Under the pieces are notes generated by a model that saw only the letters and a list, made by a program, of their open reading frames with translations, was not told where the DNA came from and did no database searches. Of a DNA stretch of 55,000 nt, positions 26,632 to 40,412 are shown piece by piece; within the stretch, counting starts at the first letter, position 1; every line of letters starts with the position of its first letter. The stretch covers positions 13,501,512 to 13,556,511 of the forward strand of contig NC_135564.1 in the NCBI RefSeq assembly GCF_964340395.1. The letters run 5' to 3'. Origin of the DNA: Glandiceps talaboti (taxonomy: Eukaryota > Hemichordata > Enteropneusta > Spengelidae). The position numbers were made by a program, and so were the translations under genes.

Positions 26632-26696
26632 GGTTGTAGATTTCTGTGGAAGAAAATACGACATTTTGTTGAAGTGCATAATGAAGCACCTAAATG

Positions 26697-26825
<129 letters not shown>

Positions 26826-28813
26826 TGAATGGCTGCAAGCAGTAATCTGATAGGACCTTGAACTTTTTAAAAGCTAGTTCTAGCGAGCCGAAGTATTTTC
26901 CCGTTCTTGCTATAAAGTCCCAGGAATCGTGGACTGGTATTGCCGCAAAGAGGCTTTGTGAAATTACGACGATTAACTAAGATTCTGTCGTAAATTTTTA
27001 ATTTTTCGTTTCACTTTTAGCATCCATGGCCATGTAAACTATATAAAATGGATTTTTTCCTCCTGCCAGTATGCGAATAATTTAAAGCATTGATAGTCAA
27101 AATTGAACACGAAATAGAAAATGGGACAGATAAACCCGAGTTCTAGTCGGACAGAGTCGATAGACTTGAGACGTGATTAGTTGGAGGACAACAGAACCAC
27201 ATAGACTTGGTAAACAGAGAAGTGTGAAATTCCCAGACACTTTGTAAAATTATGGTGTACATATACAGTCGAACGCATATATGTAAACTATCCATCGACC
27301 TGGGGACAGTTGTTGAAATTGATAACTTAAGAAAAGTTTCCGAATACAAAATGTAAAAGATTTATATCCATCGACTTCACTGGATTTATTGGTAGTTCCC
27401 TTCACACGTCTACTCTTCATCGGTACTGAAAAAAACTCTCGAAAGCCCCGCAAGTTTTCACCGAAGAAATACTACCGTTAAAGATACATTTTGTAAAAAC
27501 TCGAACCAGTCGCGGACTTCAGTGTTAAAGGGCCTAGGTTTGTACTGATGCAGAAGTTAATTTTCCTTTAGGAGTTTCTTTATCGTTGATATCGATAAAT
27601 ATTCAACACGAAACGAAAAATCACATTCTGAGCAAGAGAAAAAACTCTTGACTTCATTACTATCATATATGGTCGACATAGTGATATTACTACATTCACT
27701 GATACTACAATCGATCACAAGTGATATTTTGTAGAACATTGACGGTACAGAGCGCTTTACCGGGGTAAGTCAAAGCATCTTGGCTTTTCGGTAGAGTGTC
27801 GCTTTTAAAATATGAGGTTTTTACGCTAAAAAAAGATACCGTTCAAAGTTGAGTTTCGCTTAAAGGTTATGACAACTTTGTGAAATGTCGTGAATTATTT
27901 TAGAAAGTAGTAACCAATGTCGTTAATTAAAATTCAGCCAAAAAAAGGTTTACAAGAGCGATAACTGTTGTGAAAACGTTACAAAAACCATGACACAGCC
28001 TTCCCTGATGACGTCTTTTTTTTCGATAGAGCTTTCAGGAAAATCCAAAGTTTTTACGACCCATTAGATGGTTTCTAAACCCATATTTTGTGACCATAAA
28101 GAGACTGAAAACCCGATGTTAGTCAATATTTTGACCGTGTTGAACAAAATATATTTCCAAAAAAACGCTTGGTGTTAAAATATCTGCAACTAGTAAAATG
28201 TTTTTGCAAGATTCGAAGATTGTTGATCAGTTAAAGATGTTGGACTGTATCACAAAGTTTTCTCAGCTAAATATTCGTTTGATGTATTTCTGTCTCCCTC
28301 CTCCGGGGATAAGAGGTATTTGTTCCGTTTTAGACACTAAATTAACCCCAGCCATTCTCAATCTGTATGTTTTGAGTATATATATATATAAGTTGTATTT
28401 CATGATCGATTGATTTGTAAGATTAATTTGTGGATAAACGGAGAGGGGGTAGAACAGAATAAACTGTCAATTAAAGCGATCATACGCCGATGCCTTTCCG
28501 CAATAATGCTTCCTTAAAAGTGATATACCTGGCGTTTTGCCCACTGATACTTGAAATAAACCAAACTTTCGATTCAATTCTATTTCACACATGACTGCCA
28601 TCACAAGATGAATCGCCTTTTTCTCTTTTTCACTACAATAATGATTCAAACGACGTGAATTTTGGCAGCTATATTTGGAAAACTGCCCAGCCAGCTAAGT
28701 AAAGCGTGGGTGTCAGCTTCGCTGCAGCAATGTAATTTGCGGTTTACAAAGAATGAAGCCAGAGGAGTTACTAGAGTTTGTAGCTAGAAATAGAACAAGT
28801 CGGGGTTTCTTAC

Positions 28814-28897
28814 CTAGCTGTCGCTACCACAACGAGTCAACACAGGTACTGCGAGGAGACGAGCTTGACTGGAACAGAGCCAAAAGACCAGTAGACT
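28814..28897 (-). other. Collagen-like gene 5' UTR exon
   Basis: The transcript start is inferred at A28897 in an ATCAGTC initiator. The non-coding exon ends GCTAG before donor GTAAGAAACC. The matching acceptor is at 26644, giving a 2.2 kb first intron. Confidence 0.7.
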
Positions 28898-28931
28898 GAT
28901 TTTGTCGTCGGGGAGTGTCTTCTATTTATAC
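28894..28931 (-). promoter_or_regulatory. TATA + initiator core promoter of the collagen-like gene
   Basis: On the minus strand TATAAATAG starts at 28930, and an initiator TCAGTC with A at 28897 follows 33 bp downstream. Together with the 5' UTR exon and donor just below, this is a coherent TATA/Inr promoter. Confidence 0.75.
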
Positions 28932-29589
28932 CCGTTGGAGTTGTTAAATGAGCTGCTCGGTTGATACATGATCCTGCCTTTTTATTCCTGGTAATTGGTA
29001 GGCTTTTCCTGTACTTCTCCAACACTAATTCCCCACTATGTAATTACCTAAAGAGGACTTCCCCTAAAATTTCATTGGTCAACTTAAATTCGTTTTGTAA
29101 AAAATCGAATCTTTGACAAAGAACTCGCTATTTCGGTGGAACTTTATCTCTTTGCAATCTAATTTAATTCTTGAAGTAAAATATTTCCTCCCTTTTTTCT
29201 GGTTCTTGTTCGCAATTTCAGCTTTTATTTGTAAGCTTTGAAGGCCTGGAGAACACATACGTATGGCATTGTAGCGATTGCAAGTGAGGAATTCCATTAA
29301 AATATCTGATAACATACCCGTATATTGTTCTTCATTAGAGCACTGTTCTACAAGTCTGTCCCGACTGCGCAACGCATACTAGCTTTTATGAATGGCGATG
29401 GGGCATAACTAGCTGATGAAAACGAGACTCAGGTGTTGATTGATTCCTGTGTTAGTTCATAAATACTGACAATAGAACAATGCTTGTCTCGACTTGTAAA
29501 TGCGTATCCAACTTTTAAGTAGACCGGCTTTTATAGGAACACTTGACCATTACTCTGGTTTGTCTGCCTTGAGTAAACGAGGCCATGGC

Positions 29590-30340
29590 CGACACTGTTC
29601 CCTTTTTGTGCACATTTCCAGAAAGATATCAAAGCTGATAAAATTTGCAGGGTCTCAATTTTTTACAAACAGAATTTGTTAGTTCATCACCAATAAGTCT
29701 ATATAACTGTATAACTATAATATAGTATAATTAATATTCAAATTAGAAAAATAACATTATCTTTCGCACTGTTCCTTTTTTGTGCATTTTTCCAGAAAGA
29801 AGATAACTTGTTTCGTAGGATCTCAATTTTGTGAACGAAATTTTTCAACTCATCAGCTATATATGTTTGTATAAATATCTAAAATTGAAAATGTTATCAT
29901 CCTTCTCAAATTCACTATACAATTTCCCGTCGAAATATTGTTTTTCTGTAACTTTTTGGTACACATCACCTTTATTTTAGACAAAATGGATAACTATCCG
30001 TTGTCAATTGTTCTCAACTTTACCATGCAATTTCCCGCCGAAATATTTGGAAAAAATTCTTGTTTTTCGCTAATTTTTGGTACATTTCACCTTTATTTTC
30101 GACAAAACGGGTAGAAATATTCGTTGTCAATCGTTCTCAACTCCCTTATACGATTTCACACAGAACGTATTTGATAAAGGTTCTCGTGAGAACTTCTAGA
30201 AATAATCTTAGCCAATCGTTCTGAATTCCCTGATACGGTCCCGCGCTTATATTATTTGATAAAAAATTCTAGTGTTCATATAACTTTTTTGCACATCTCA
30301 CTTTTATTTTAGTTAGGACTTCAAGAAATAACTCTTGTCT
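29590..30340. repeat. Degenerate >100 bp tandem repeat, about five to six units
   Basis: Recurring blocks are 'tgttcc(c)ttttttgtgca', 'tttccagaaag', 'aatttcccg(t/c)cgaaatatt', 'tttttggtacat' and 'cacctttatttt(a/c)gac'. Units near 29900 and 30010 are the most alike. It is non-coding. Confidence 0.6.
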
Positions 30341-31157
30341 ATTCATTGGAGTAAAAATTGAAGTATGAATTTGATCAGATGTTGGTATATTTCCCAAAAT
30401 ACCTACGTCTGGTAAGGAATGGTTTAAATCGATTGTTGTCATTATTGTGTGCAGGAGAGTACAGGCTATATTTATCAGATATCGTATAATCTTGGTTAAC
30501 GAGTTAATCTAGACAGGTTGACCTGACCTTCACCTACTTAGTAATGTTGAGTGGTTTTTTTGATTGTGTCAATTGCACTACCTATGGCTCAAAGCAGATA
30601 TCACTTGTTCTGTGGTCTGTGAACAAAGTCAAGATTTTCTCATTTTCTTGTGCTATACTGATATTTGTTTCATATGAAAAAATATTCTAGTTACTGAAAC
30701 TTCATTTACATCTAAGATATAGTTTTGGTAACTTTTACTTTGTACAAATGTATTTATTTTTTGAAGTTTGTGTGTTCTGTGTCTTATCAGCCTGTAGTGG
30801 ATCGATGCGTCTTTTCCTTGCATTGTATTATGCTCTGTACCTTACATTTATCATATACTGAGGTCTACATTGTACACGATAATAAACAACAAACAAACAA
30901 ACAACAACCGGGATATCAGTAGCATCGCATTGACGTAAATTTTATGTGTAGACGTAGGAAGAAATTTTCAATAGCACAGGGATAATACAGAAACGAAATT
31001 ACGTCTTGAAAACCTTATAGCGGGATTGTACACATGTATACTCACTTCAAGGCACAATTCGAAATGAATGTAATGTCAACTTTTTATTTGATAGATAAAA
31101 ATGGTGCTTTACTTTGGACTAAGTAATCGTACATGAATTCAATGCAAATCATTGTGT

Positions 31158-31308
31158 CACACATATACGGCTGTCAACCCGGCTGTCAACCCGGCTGTCA
31201 AGCAAAAGAAAACGGACTGGAACTAAACTGACTTGTTTGATATCTTAATAGTACAAGTGGATTTAGTTCTAGTCTGTTTTCTTTCGCTTGACAACCGTAC
31301 ATGTGACA
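31158..31308. repeat. Foldback element with internal triplicated end
   Basis: 'Tgtcaagcaaaagaaaacgg' pairs with 'tctgttttctttcgcttgac', and the outer flanks 'cacatatacggctgtcaa' and 'ttgacaaccgtacatgtg' also pair. The left arm carries three copies of 'ggctgtcaa', of which two are extra. Confidence 0.75.
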
Positions 31309-31514
31309 ATTTAAAATCGCTGAAGTGTTATAACGGATAAGTTTTCAAAATTGTATCTCAACTGATATTGCTGTAGAAACCATAATATCAATATAAATGT
31401 AAATTGAATAATTTATTGAATACTTTACAATTACATAATGTATCGGAACGTTGTGCTTAAATTGTCTACTACATTTACCTAAGGTTTGTTGAAGGAGTCT
31501 CAACTAGACAATCG

Positions 31515-31660
<146 letters not shown>

Positions 31661-31990
31661 CTCTCTTTACATCGTTTACAAGACAATGAAAGTATAAAAA
31701 AGAGAAGATATACTTGTTCAGAGAAAATAAAGATACAGGAACAGAACCACCTGCTTTCCTGGACATCCCACTAAACAGTTAAAATATTACCATGTAAGGG
31801 CAAAGACATGTATATCGATATTGACCAGATCTACCACGCTTTCGTTGTCTCCACACATACCACAGTGTTTTTAATTTCTCCAACTTTAAAGGCACAGTTC
31901 GACAAGGCAGACACTTTAGGGGTGAAAAACAGTTGTCTGAAAGAGCTATAGAAAAAAAAGCTGCTCCAGAACAAAAGAATGATTCTATGT

Positions 31991-32138
31991 AATCCCCATG
32001 GATTGTATGCTCCTGAGGGAGTTGAGGAAGTCTAAATGACCGTTGTACCACAATAGGTACGTACCAGTGGAAATGATTGTAAAGCACTTTGAGGACAGTA
32101 TGAGAAAGCGCTTTATAAAAGCTAAGATTATCATTATT
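31991..32138 (+). mobile_element. SINE-like element, copy C
   Basis: It has 'ccatggattgtatgctcc', 'gttgaggaagtctaa', 'gattgtaaagcactttgag' and 'gaaagcgctttataaaag', then 'attatcattat'. It is more diverged than copy B. Confidence 0.7.
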
Positions 32139-34262
32139 TCACGGTTTCACTGATGGGATAGTACTAATGCGAGAACCTTATACTGAGTCCCTTAAAGAAA
32201 GAAAATACTTCGGATGGACTATTGATGTATTGCTTGACTTCACTACGTCTGTTGATAGAGTGCTTCATAGTTTCAGCACGCAGTGTTTGACAACCAGACC
32301 ACATCTCGAAGGGGTTATACTAATAATTAATAGACATAACTTTCCATGTCATCTAGGGCTTCACGTGTCTAATCGTTCTTAGTTTAATTAAATACCCCAC
32401 GTCTTCCCATAAAGTTCTCCAAGCGTCTGATGTCTATTGTCACGTCACTCGACCGTCGAACTTGACCACGCCGTTCTATGAAGTGTGCCATTGGGTCCAA
32501 TCTGTGTATACAGGCACATAGCACAGTATTATGTGTTTGCAACATCAACGTTTACTGCGATGCTCTCTCTGTTTTAATTACCGTTGTTTTCACACAGATG
32601 AAGGATGTTTTAATTCGACCAATTACAGAGAAAAAGCTCACGCTTTTGGCCTCTACACTAGTAGGCTGTGTTTTGTGTTGACCTACCTTCTAAGATCTTC
32701 CGTGATTGGAGGTGTTTTATCTCTGACCTCCCAAGTAGGTAGTTTTTTTACCACCCATCCTACAAAGAAAACTCTAATGTTAATTAGACGTAGTGAACAT
32801 TTCCAAGGTGCAAAGTTACTATTCTCTATAAAGTTATCAGTGTCTGTTTACCTGCCCTTTCCCAAATTGGTTTGCAACTAATAATTACTGCGTTATTTTC
32901 TGTCAAGTCTCGTGAAGTACCTTCTTAGAGTCTCTCAACAACGTTCCACCTGAGTGCGTACTATTGAAGTATCGGATTTATTTGACGACTGCAGCGGTCA
33001 CTTCGTTCTGTCACTCACACAGTCCTACATTCCGTTCACAAATGGGAGATCAAACCTCGCTAATTTTTCCCCTTCGGTTTTTGGTCGTACTAGTTTGATT
33101 GTTTGAGGGTGAGGTATCCAGACAGTATATGGCGTGAACTCAACAACCATACCCGTCTAGGAATGCTTTAATTTGTTCTTTGTCGACCGAATACTTTCTC
33201 CCTTTCTTTCTTTTGCTTCACCTGTTTATTTTGAATAACTTTTTTTTGTTAGAAAACATACCAGTACGTTTATTGTTCAGTAACCATTTAAAAACCTACT
33301 CTTGCCACTTATGGAGTTGTCAGGTCATCATAGCAGGTTGCCGGGTCATGTCTATGAAATAATATACTACTTTTAAAGAAATATAACCGTTTGACTCACA
33401 GAAAGCCGCCAATCGTCCACAGGAAGTATACACGTTATCACATACACAGAGTGAGACTTAGGGTAGAAATAGAACAGTCTGAATATTGTATAAGATGATC
33501 AGCGTTCTAAAATCTGCTAAACATACTTCTGGCGATGGCACTTCCTGTCAGGTTTTTGCTCTTTTTGTATCTATTCATATGAAGCAGGAAAATCTCCACT
33601 GTATAATACTTTTATACGTAAGAATCCAACCCCATTTGCTGTGATTCTTCATTTTAACAATTTTAATTTTGTTCATGTGTAATGTCTGATCTCACAAAAC
33701 ATCCACCTTTATTTTGAAAGATAATTATGTAAAAATGTAAATTAGTGTTGCTTCAGAGTCAAAGGGGCTTAGTGAAATTATTGTTACTTTTGTCATTTTC
33801 CAAAAATGACATATTTCTTAGATATTTTCAGATATAGTTTACTCAGTGTTTCTTCTCCGATCTCACCAAAATTTGTCATGGGTGTAGACAGGTAATAGGA
33901 AAAAAACCCACGTTATTTTAATTTGACTGATGATCATAATGGTATAGTGCCGAAAATATACGTTTTTGTCTTTTTACGCCTTCAATATGACTTAATTTAA
34001 TGCTTTCAAATTCAGGACTTTGCCATCTCACTGGAACGGGAAGAACACGAAATTCTGCCGGAACCCCCCCCCCCCCCCCCACCATGTAGACACCATACGG
34101 GATAGGATCTGTATCGTTGCGTGCGTATACATTCAGAGATAGTTCAAACGTTATTGAATCTAACAATGTCATATAATTGTAATAGTTTATCCAGTCAAAC
34201 TAAACTTGTCTGGCTAGAATAAACATCTGATTGAGATTGCAACATTTATTTTATCGTTTGGG

Positions 34263-34473
<211 letters not shown>

Positions 34474-35166
34474 GTCGACATGAAATATGTTCTGTGATAG
34501 ATATAAACAAACATACAAGATCGGTTTGCCTTGCAACATGTCATATTGATGATTCTAGTTCTCCATGCATCCAACAAGTTGCAGTGTAAAATGTGACTAA
34601 GCACTGTTTAATGATCGATGAAGTTGTCAGACAACTTTGCTTACTCAGGACTGTTCATTGCAACGATCCATAGAATAGTTATATCAACGACAAGTAATGG
34701 GTCATACATTGGGCCATGCATTTAATGTATCAATTCAAAATGGAGTAGGAGAAACAGACAAACCCTTGATTACATGAAGTATTTGTTCAATCGATGTACA
34801 AGAACTACAGATAAAGTCGGTCACTTGGTTGTGTATGGGTAAAAAGTGTTGAAGTAAGTGTGTGTGTGTGGGGGGGGGGGTTAGGTTATGGGTAAGGTAT
34901 TGTCAAAGAAAATTTGCTGGTGTTAACTTTTTCTACGGAAGTAGAATCTAAGGGATGATATTTATATACAAAACTAGTACTTGTATGGTATGCAACGTAA
35001 AACGCCCTCCATTTCCAAATGGCCTAACACCGTAAACTTCACTGTAGCGCGACCGTTGGTAGCTCATAGCACGCACATTCCTTTATCAATGCTCAAAATC
35101 TTACTGCATGACTTCAAAGACGTTTCAATTTAACCTTATTTTGGCTTTTCGAAAACGTACTAACTG

Positions 35167-35182
35167 ATCGATCGATCAATCG

Positions 35183-35251
<69 letters not shown>

Positions 35252-35288
35252 CCAACCAACCAACCAACCAACCAACCAACCAACCAAT
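35167..35288. repeat. (ATCA)n-(ACCA)n compound microsatellite
   Basis: ATCA-type units (about 20) switch to ACCA units (about 9), one base different. Confidence 0.95.
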
Positions 35289-35429
35289 CATGCAATCAGA
35301 GCAAAAGAGAAGGAGAGGAGGGAGAGGGGCTAGGGAGGGAGGAAAGGAGAGAGAGGGGAGAGGGAGAAACTTTTCTCTAGTCAACGTACATTCGAGTAGA
35401 ATCATGTCTGGGTAGTATGTATCTATTTC

Positions 35430-35690
35430 ATGACGTCACAACACAGTAGTTCGCAATGCCACGGTCAAGTTAGCCTGGAATCCACGCTGTCCGGAAAAAG
35501 AGTCGACCTTCCAGTGGTATGTGTTCCAGCTGCTGGTTACAACGGAAGCGTTCTGATTTTGCCCTTTATTTTGTTGGTACATCCACAAACGCTGTTTTCC
35601 AGGTACACTCTGTTAGAATTAACGCTAGATATCGAAGGTAATCCATCACCAGCCATACCTGACATCAGTGTTTTAAAGACAAAAAACTAA
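35430..35690 (+). pseudogene. Possible decayed retrotransposon fragment with 2A-like motif
   Basis: An 86-codon frame whose residues 61-74 read LLELTLDIEGNPSP. This resembles the D-x-E-x-N-P-G-P ribosome-skipping motif, preceded by a Leu-rich stretch, found near the N-terminus of some non-LTR retrotransposon proteins in marine invertebrates. The invariant Gly before the last Pro is Ser here, so skipping would not be expected. No reverse transcriptase follows. A chance match is quite possible. Confidence 0.25.
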
Positions 35691-36129
35691 AGGCTAAAAT
35701 TAGCTAACATGAATTTGAAATATATGTTCCGAGTCATATATCGGATCTAAATGATTTACGTCCTATTGAACGTACACTTGAACTTGAGTGAGCACAACTT
35801 GATAATTGACACATACTACACTGAACTGTCTGGTATGTCAATGTCAACCTATTACTATGGTTACCATAATGTTACATTAATCCACCCATCTAGTTCAAGG
35901 TCTTTGGTGAAGGCGTTTTGAATAGCACGCGACAACACATGAACTGTCAATGACATCCACGGTCACTTTTCTTTTAACATATTTTCAGGTTAAACATATT
36001 CATGTTTCCCCAAAAGACGACCAAAACAATACAGTGGGGTGAATGGTTAGGCCTAACAAAAAAAATCATGTGGTTCCGATTACGCTCAATGTTAGAATAG
36101 GTGGGGGTAGGCAGATTTTTTTATTTTAT

Positions 36130-36133
36130 TTTA

Positions 36134-36210
<77 letters not shown>
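36130..36210. repeat. (TC)n microsatellite
   Basis: About 37 TC units following a short TTTTA array. Confidence 0.97.
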
Positions 36211-36213
<3 letters not shown>

Positions 36214-38042
36214 TATGTGTGAGTGTCTAGTTTAGGTAGTTATGTTTTCCATATTGTCTCTGTGTTATTGGTTTCTTCCCAGCAGATGTACAGCCAATAC
36301 AGATTAGAAGAATAGTTTTACATTGTTTTTTTAAGTTGATGTCAATTTCTGCATCCACTATTTCTTGCGAGATTTCACAATTTTCGCGATTGTATAAATT
36401 TTTTTCTCGAATACGTAAAAAAATTTAGGATCGGCGTGGAAAACTAGGTGGGGTCGGGTAACTGGAATCAAACAATTTTGTAGGCCTTATAGATTTTTGT
36501 AAAAGCACATGTGTATCAGAAGGTTAAGGGTCCAAATATCACAGATAAAACAGTTCCCAACATTACCAACGCTTTTTCACACTTTTTCTCCACTGTGCCA
36601 GTCACTTTTTGATGTAATTTCTTTGTGTATCCGTTTTCGCAATGCATAAATATGTCTCTCTCAGCTACGTAATAAACGGTGATATTGAATTATTTCATTT
36701 CTTTCAGATATAATGCCGTTGTTAAAAATGAATTCCTCCTGGTGTTTTTTCCTGGAATTTGTCGCCGTATATGATAACGTGTGTGAATTACATATATTTA
36801 CTAAAGTAGGGTAGCTACACACTTATCCAGAATCTTATATCGTACGACTTGTACAGAAAAGTTTCCGGTCGACTACTCGAGTTAGACTCTCCAACGTTCA
36901 AGTGTACTACTATACTTTCATAGAGAATGTGTTTGTGTAAAGTGCCAACGTTTTAGTTCCACCATTTACGTCTGAGTCGAGTACTTGAAATTAGCCACTC
37001 TGCAGGCAAGACAAATACACACGTCAAAATAAACATAGGATGAATTACCTGTAGCATTTATGCACATCTAAATGGCAACCAAACTCGTCTTGTGTGTTTA
37101 TATGTAATGTAAACAATCAGTGGATACCCAGTCCCGGGTACCCAGGCAGTCTAGTTACCCCGATTGAGCTACCATTTCAGTCAAGAACTACACTGTCCTA
37201 ACCAGTTTCAATACATGTATTCCTGAATTTTTCGCATCAAAGTCTTTTTCTCTTTCCAGTTTCAGACATGTATCTATATTTCTCGTGCAACCCCCCCCCC
37301 CACAATACCCCCCTCCCAAGCATCACAAACAATTCCGAACTTAGATATAATCATTGCATTTCTTAAAATTCTCGTATGTTCCTATCTGGACAACATTTCA
37401 CCAGTAACTGATTTTTGCAATATTCTTTGGTGGTGACAACTAATCAGTGCAGTCTATGAAAATACCATTTCTGATAATAAATACACTGTAATATATATAT
37501 ACTTGGTGCCCATACACTTACATACACACCAAATGTAGCGTACAATGTATTTATTCATGAGAGCAATGGTTGGACTGTTTAGACTGATGAAATGTTGTCC
37601 AGAGAGAATAAACCGGGATATGGGCGCTGTACTGGTTGTGTGTGAATTAAGTAATCAATTATAGATAACATTGACGTGTATGGCCGATGATATGTGAAAG
37701 AGATAGCATATTTTTTTTAATGAGAATGAAAATATTTGAATGGCTAGTAAAGTATAGTGTTACGTGATACTGGCTATCTTCAAATATATCATTATATTTT
37801 AGCCCCCCCCCCCCCACACAATAACCAAGAAAGGAAAACCTATGAATGGTTGTCTTCTCCTAGTAATGGATTTTTTCATGGTCACTGTAGACTGAAACAG
37901 AAACGAAATCATTCCCGTCAGTCAGTGAGTACAGAGTGAAGCTTGACGTCAGTTGAGAAGATAAAGAGATAGGTGCTGAACTTGAAAAGTAAACGTTTTA
38001 CCTCTCGTAATGAGAGAAAATGTGGTGATGTGGTCGGATGCT

Positions 38043-38167
38043 GTATGTATGTATGTATGTATGTATGTATGTATGTATGTATGTATGTATGTATGTATGT
38101 ATGTATGTATGTATGTATGTATGTATGTATGTATGTATGTATGTATGCATGTATGTATGTATGTATG

Positions 38168-38201
<34 letters not shown>

Positions 38202-38260
38202 TGTCTGTCTGTCTGTCTGTCTCCCCAGGGTCTGTCTGCCCGCCCGCCTGCCTGTCTGTT
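38043..38260. repeat. (TGTA)n-(TGCC)n-(TGTC)n compound microsatellite
   Basis: About 30 TGTA, then about 9 TGCC, then about 6 TGTC units, followed by CCCGCC-rich remnants. The block order is sharp. Confidence 0.96.
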
Positions 38261-38692
38261 TGTAACACACTAGCTACAGCAAGGCATGATTTCATGGACC
38301 AAGTGATGTTTACCTACTTGTGAACAACTAGCAACAAAGACTGACATCTAGTCACTAGATGAATACTTGTTCGCTACCTTGTCAACAAGAGTTAAAACCT
38401 TATGAGAAGCACTCATTCCACCAGTTTGTATCGGGTTGATTGTTGTATTCAAGTGAAACTCTATATGCAATGTCAAGGATATCCCCATTTTCGTAAAGTT
38501 AATCCTGTGAAGGCTCAATGCAACCATTTGGTGAAGTCAACAGCGGATTTTGTTGGGCATGTATAGTTTCCTGTTACAATGATCGGTATTTGTATATTTC
38601 CGTTATCGTCAGGTGTTATACTTCTTATTGCTTTCATTGGCATAGTGTGGTAACTTTCTTACACTATTATCAGAAAACAGTGACAAATGCGC

Positions 38693-38693
<1 letters not shown>

Positions 38694-38733
<40 letters not shown>

Positions 38734-38743
38734 GCCTGCCTGT

Positions 38744-38780
<37 letters not shown>

Positions 38781-38784
38781 TGTA

Positions 38785-38879
<95 letters not shown>

Positions 38880-38906
38880 ACGTACGTACGTACGTACGTA
38901 CGTAAG
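38694..38906. repeat. (TGTC)n-(TGCC)n-(TGTC)n-(TACG)n compound microsatellite
   Basis: TGTC, TGCC, then a long TGTC block and a final block of six self-complementary TACG units. Confidence 0.96.
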
Positions 38907-39829
38907 CACGTAGATCTGTCTTATTGCTGTGCTAGATATTACAACAAACATATCTCGTATATGCTTTGCTGCGAGCAAAGCAGCAAGGTATACTGTGAAG
39001 ATGAATTACAGGGCGCCACCAACGACTCTATCGGAGAATTTTTGTAAATGACAAGTCTGGAGATTTTTATTTTCATCAAAAACTTCAAACATTCATATAC
39101 CTTATTAAATATTATAACCCGTCTTTGTTGTTTTCAGAACATATCTAAAATTATTTTTACGATCAACACAGAACTGATTAATGACAGCTTTATGAAGTAG
39201 GTACGGAGAGGATTATCTGAACATCATCAGTGCAGTATACTAGTAATACTACACATAATATAAACAATTTTCATGTACATACATGAATCTGTGGTTGATG
39301 ACTTCTGACATGTATATAGCAGATAATCTATAATTAGATGACATGGTGTACTTTTGCAAACAATACAACATTCCAAGTCAATTTAGATTGTTGTTTTTTA
39401 AATCACATAAAAATAAAGTCTCTCGGTAAGTCAGACATATTTGATCAGTCGTATTCAGAATGGTAGGCGCGAAGTTTTCTACCGACCCATTCTTGTTTGA
39501 TGTCAATCCGGGTATATACATTCTCAAGAGAGAATTTTTCCGGTATTTCCGAGATGAAGAAGTTACAGTGACAAAAGCAGAGTTTTTTTTATACCTGGGG
39601 TGGAAATAATGTCGATACATGTCTTCAGCGACAGTAAAGTAGTTTCTCTGGTCTTGTTAGCACAGTTCATCATGGTTCGTGGAATAATGATAGCACGTTA
39701 ACATTTTACAAATGCATACGTGAAATACGCACGTGTCTACTATACTACGATACCGACTTGTTTGTAAGGTATGCCTAAATACAGAGTTTGTACATTTTAA
39801 TATACACCATTAAAAACTACACCCCCCAA

Positions 39830-39930
39830 AAAACAACAACAACAACAACAACAAACAAACAAACAAACAAACAAACAAACAAACAAACAAACAAACAAAA
39901 AAAACAAACAAAAAAAACAAAAAAAAACAT
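39830..39930. repeat. (AAC)n-(AAAC)n microsatellite
   Basis: Short AAC and then AAAC arrays ending in A-rich sequence; possibly a retroposon tail. Confidence 0.9.
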
Positions 39931-40082
39931 GTACTCTGCTTGTGACCCTTTAAAACACAGACTTGTCAAAAAATGCAATGCTTCTGTCTAAAAACACTCA
40001 TATAATCTAAAATCCGATCTCTTTTCCTCATTACAAGCAAATTCAGCTACTCGAGGTACTAAACTTGACCTTAACGTTTTGA

Positions 40083-40412
40083 CTACAGTGGGTTTGGGTC
40101 GTCATTATCAACATCATAGCGGTCATCATCTTTGTGGTTTGGGTCATTGTCGTCATGGCCATGTTCGGTGTCGTCGTGTTTGCTGTCATTATCTGGATGT
40201 CCATGTCCATGTCCGTTCTCACCACTTTCACTGTTACCACCGCTACTGTTGCTACCATGGGAGCAGTTAGCGCCCTCACAGTCATCTTTGCAAATGCTGA
40301 AAACAATGACCGCAGCAACAAACAAACAAATCCCGATGATTGACAGCGCCAATGAGATCTTTGTGAATTTACCTACTTTCTGTACACGACGTTTTTTTCG
40401 GTCGGAGATGGC
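40083..40412 (-). CDS. Dispanin-like gene, exon 4 (loop, TM2, His/Asp tail)
   Basis: Acceptor CTTGTAG; stop TAG at 40083-40085. It begins AISDRKKRRV, then TM2 (ALSIIGICLFVAAVIVF) and the acidic His-rich tail. Confidence 0.9.
   Translation of the reverse strand, partial: AISDRKKRRVQKVGKFTKISLALSIIGICLFVAAVIVFSICKDDCEGANCSHGSNSSGGNSESGENGHGHGHPDNDSKHDDTEHGHDDNDPNHKDDDRYDVDNDDPNPL

Noticed and set aside
29079-29372. 97-codon minus-strand frame just upstream of the collagen-like promoter
   Set aside because: Composition is ordinary, but there is no similarity, splice partner or promoter to support it.
32531-32881. 116-codon plus-strand frame
   Set aside because: No known motif, no splice or promoter support; the length is within chance expectation for 55 kb.
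38010-38323. Repetitive Cys/Met/Tyr/Val frames in TGTA and TGTC arrays
   Set aside because: Microsatellite translations with no flanking coding sequence.
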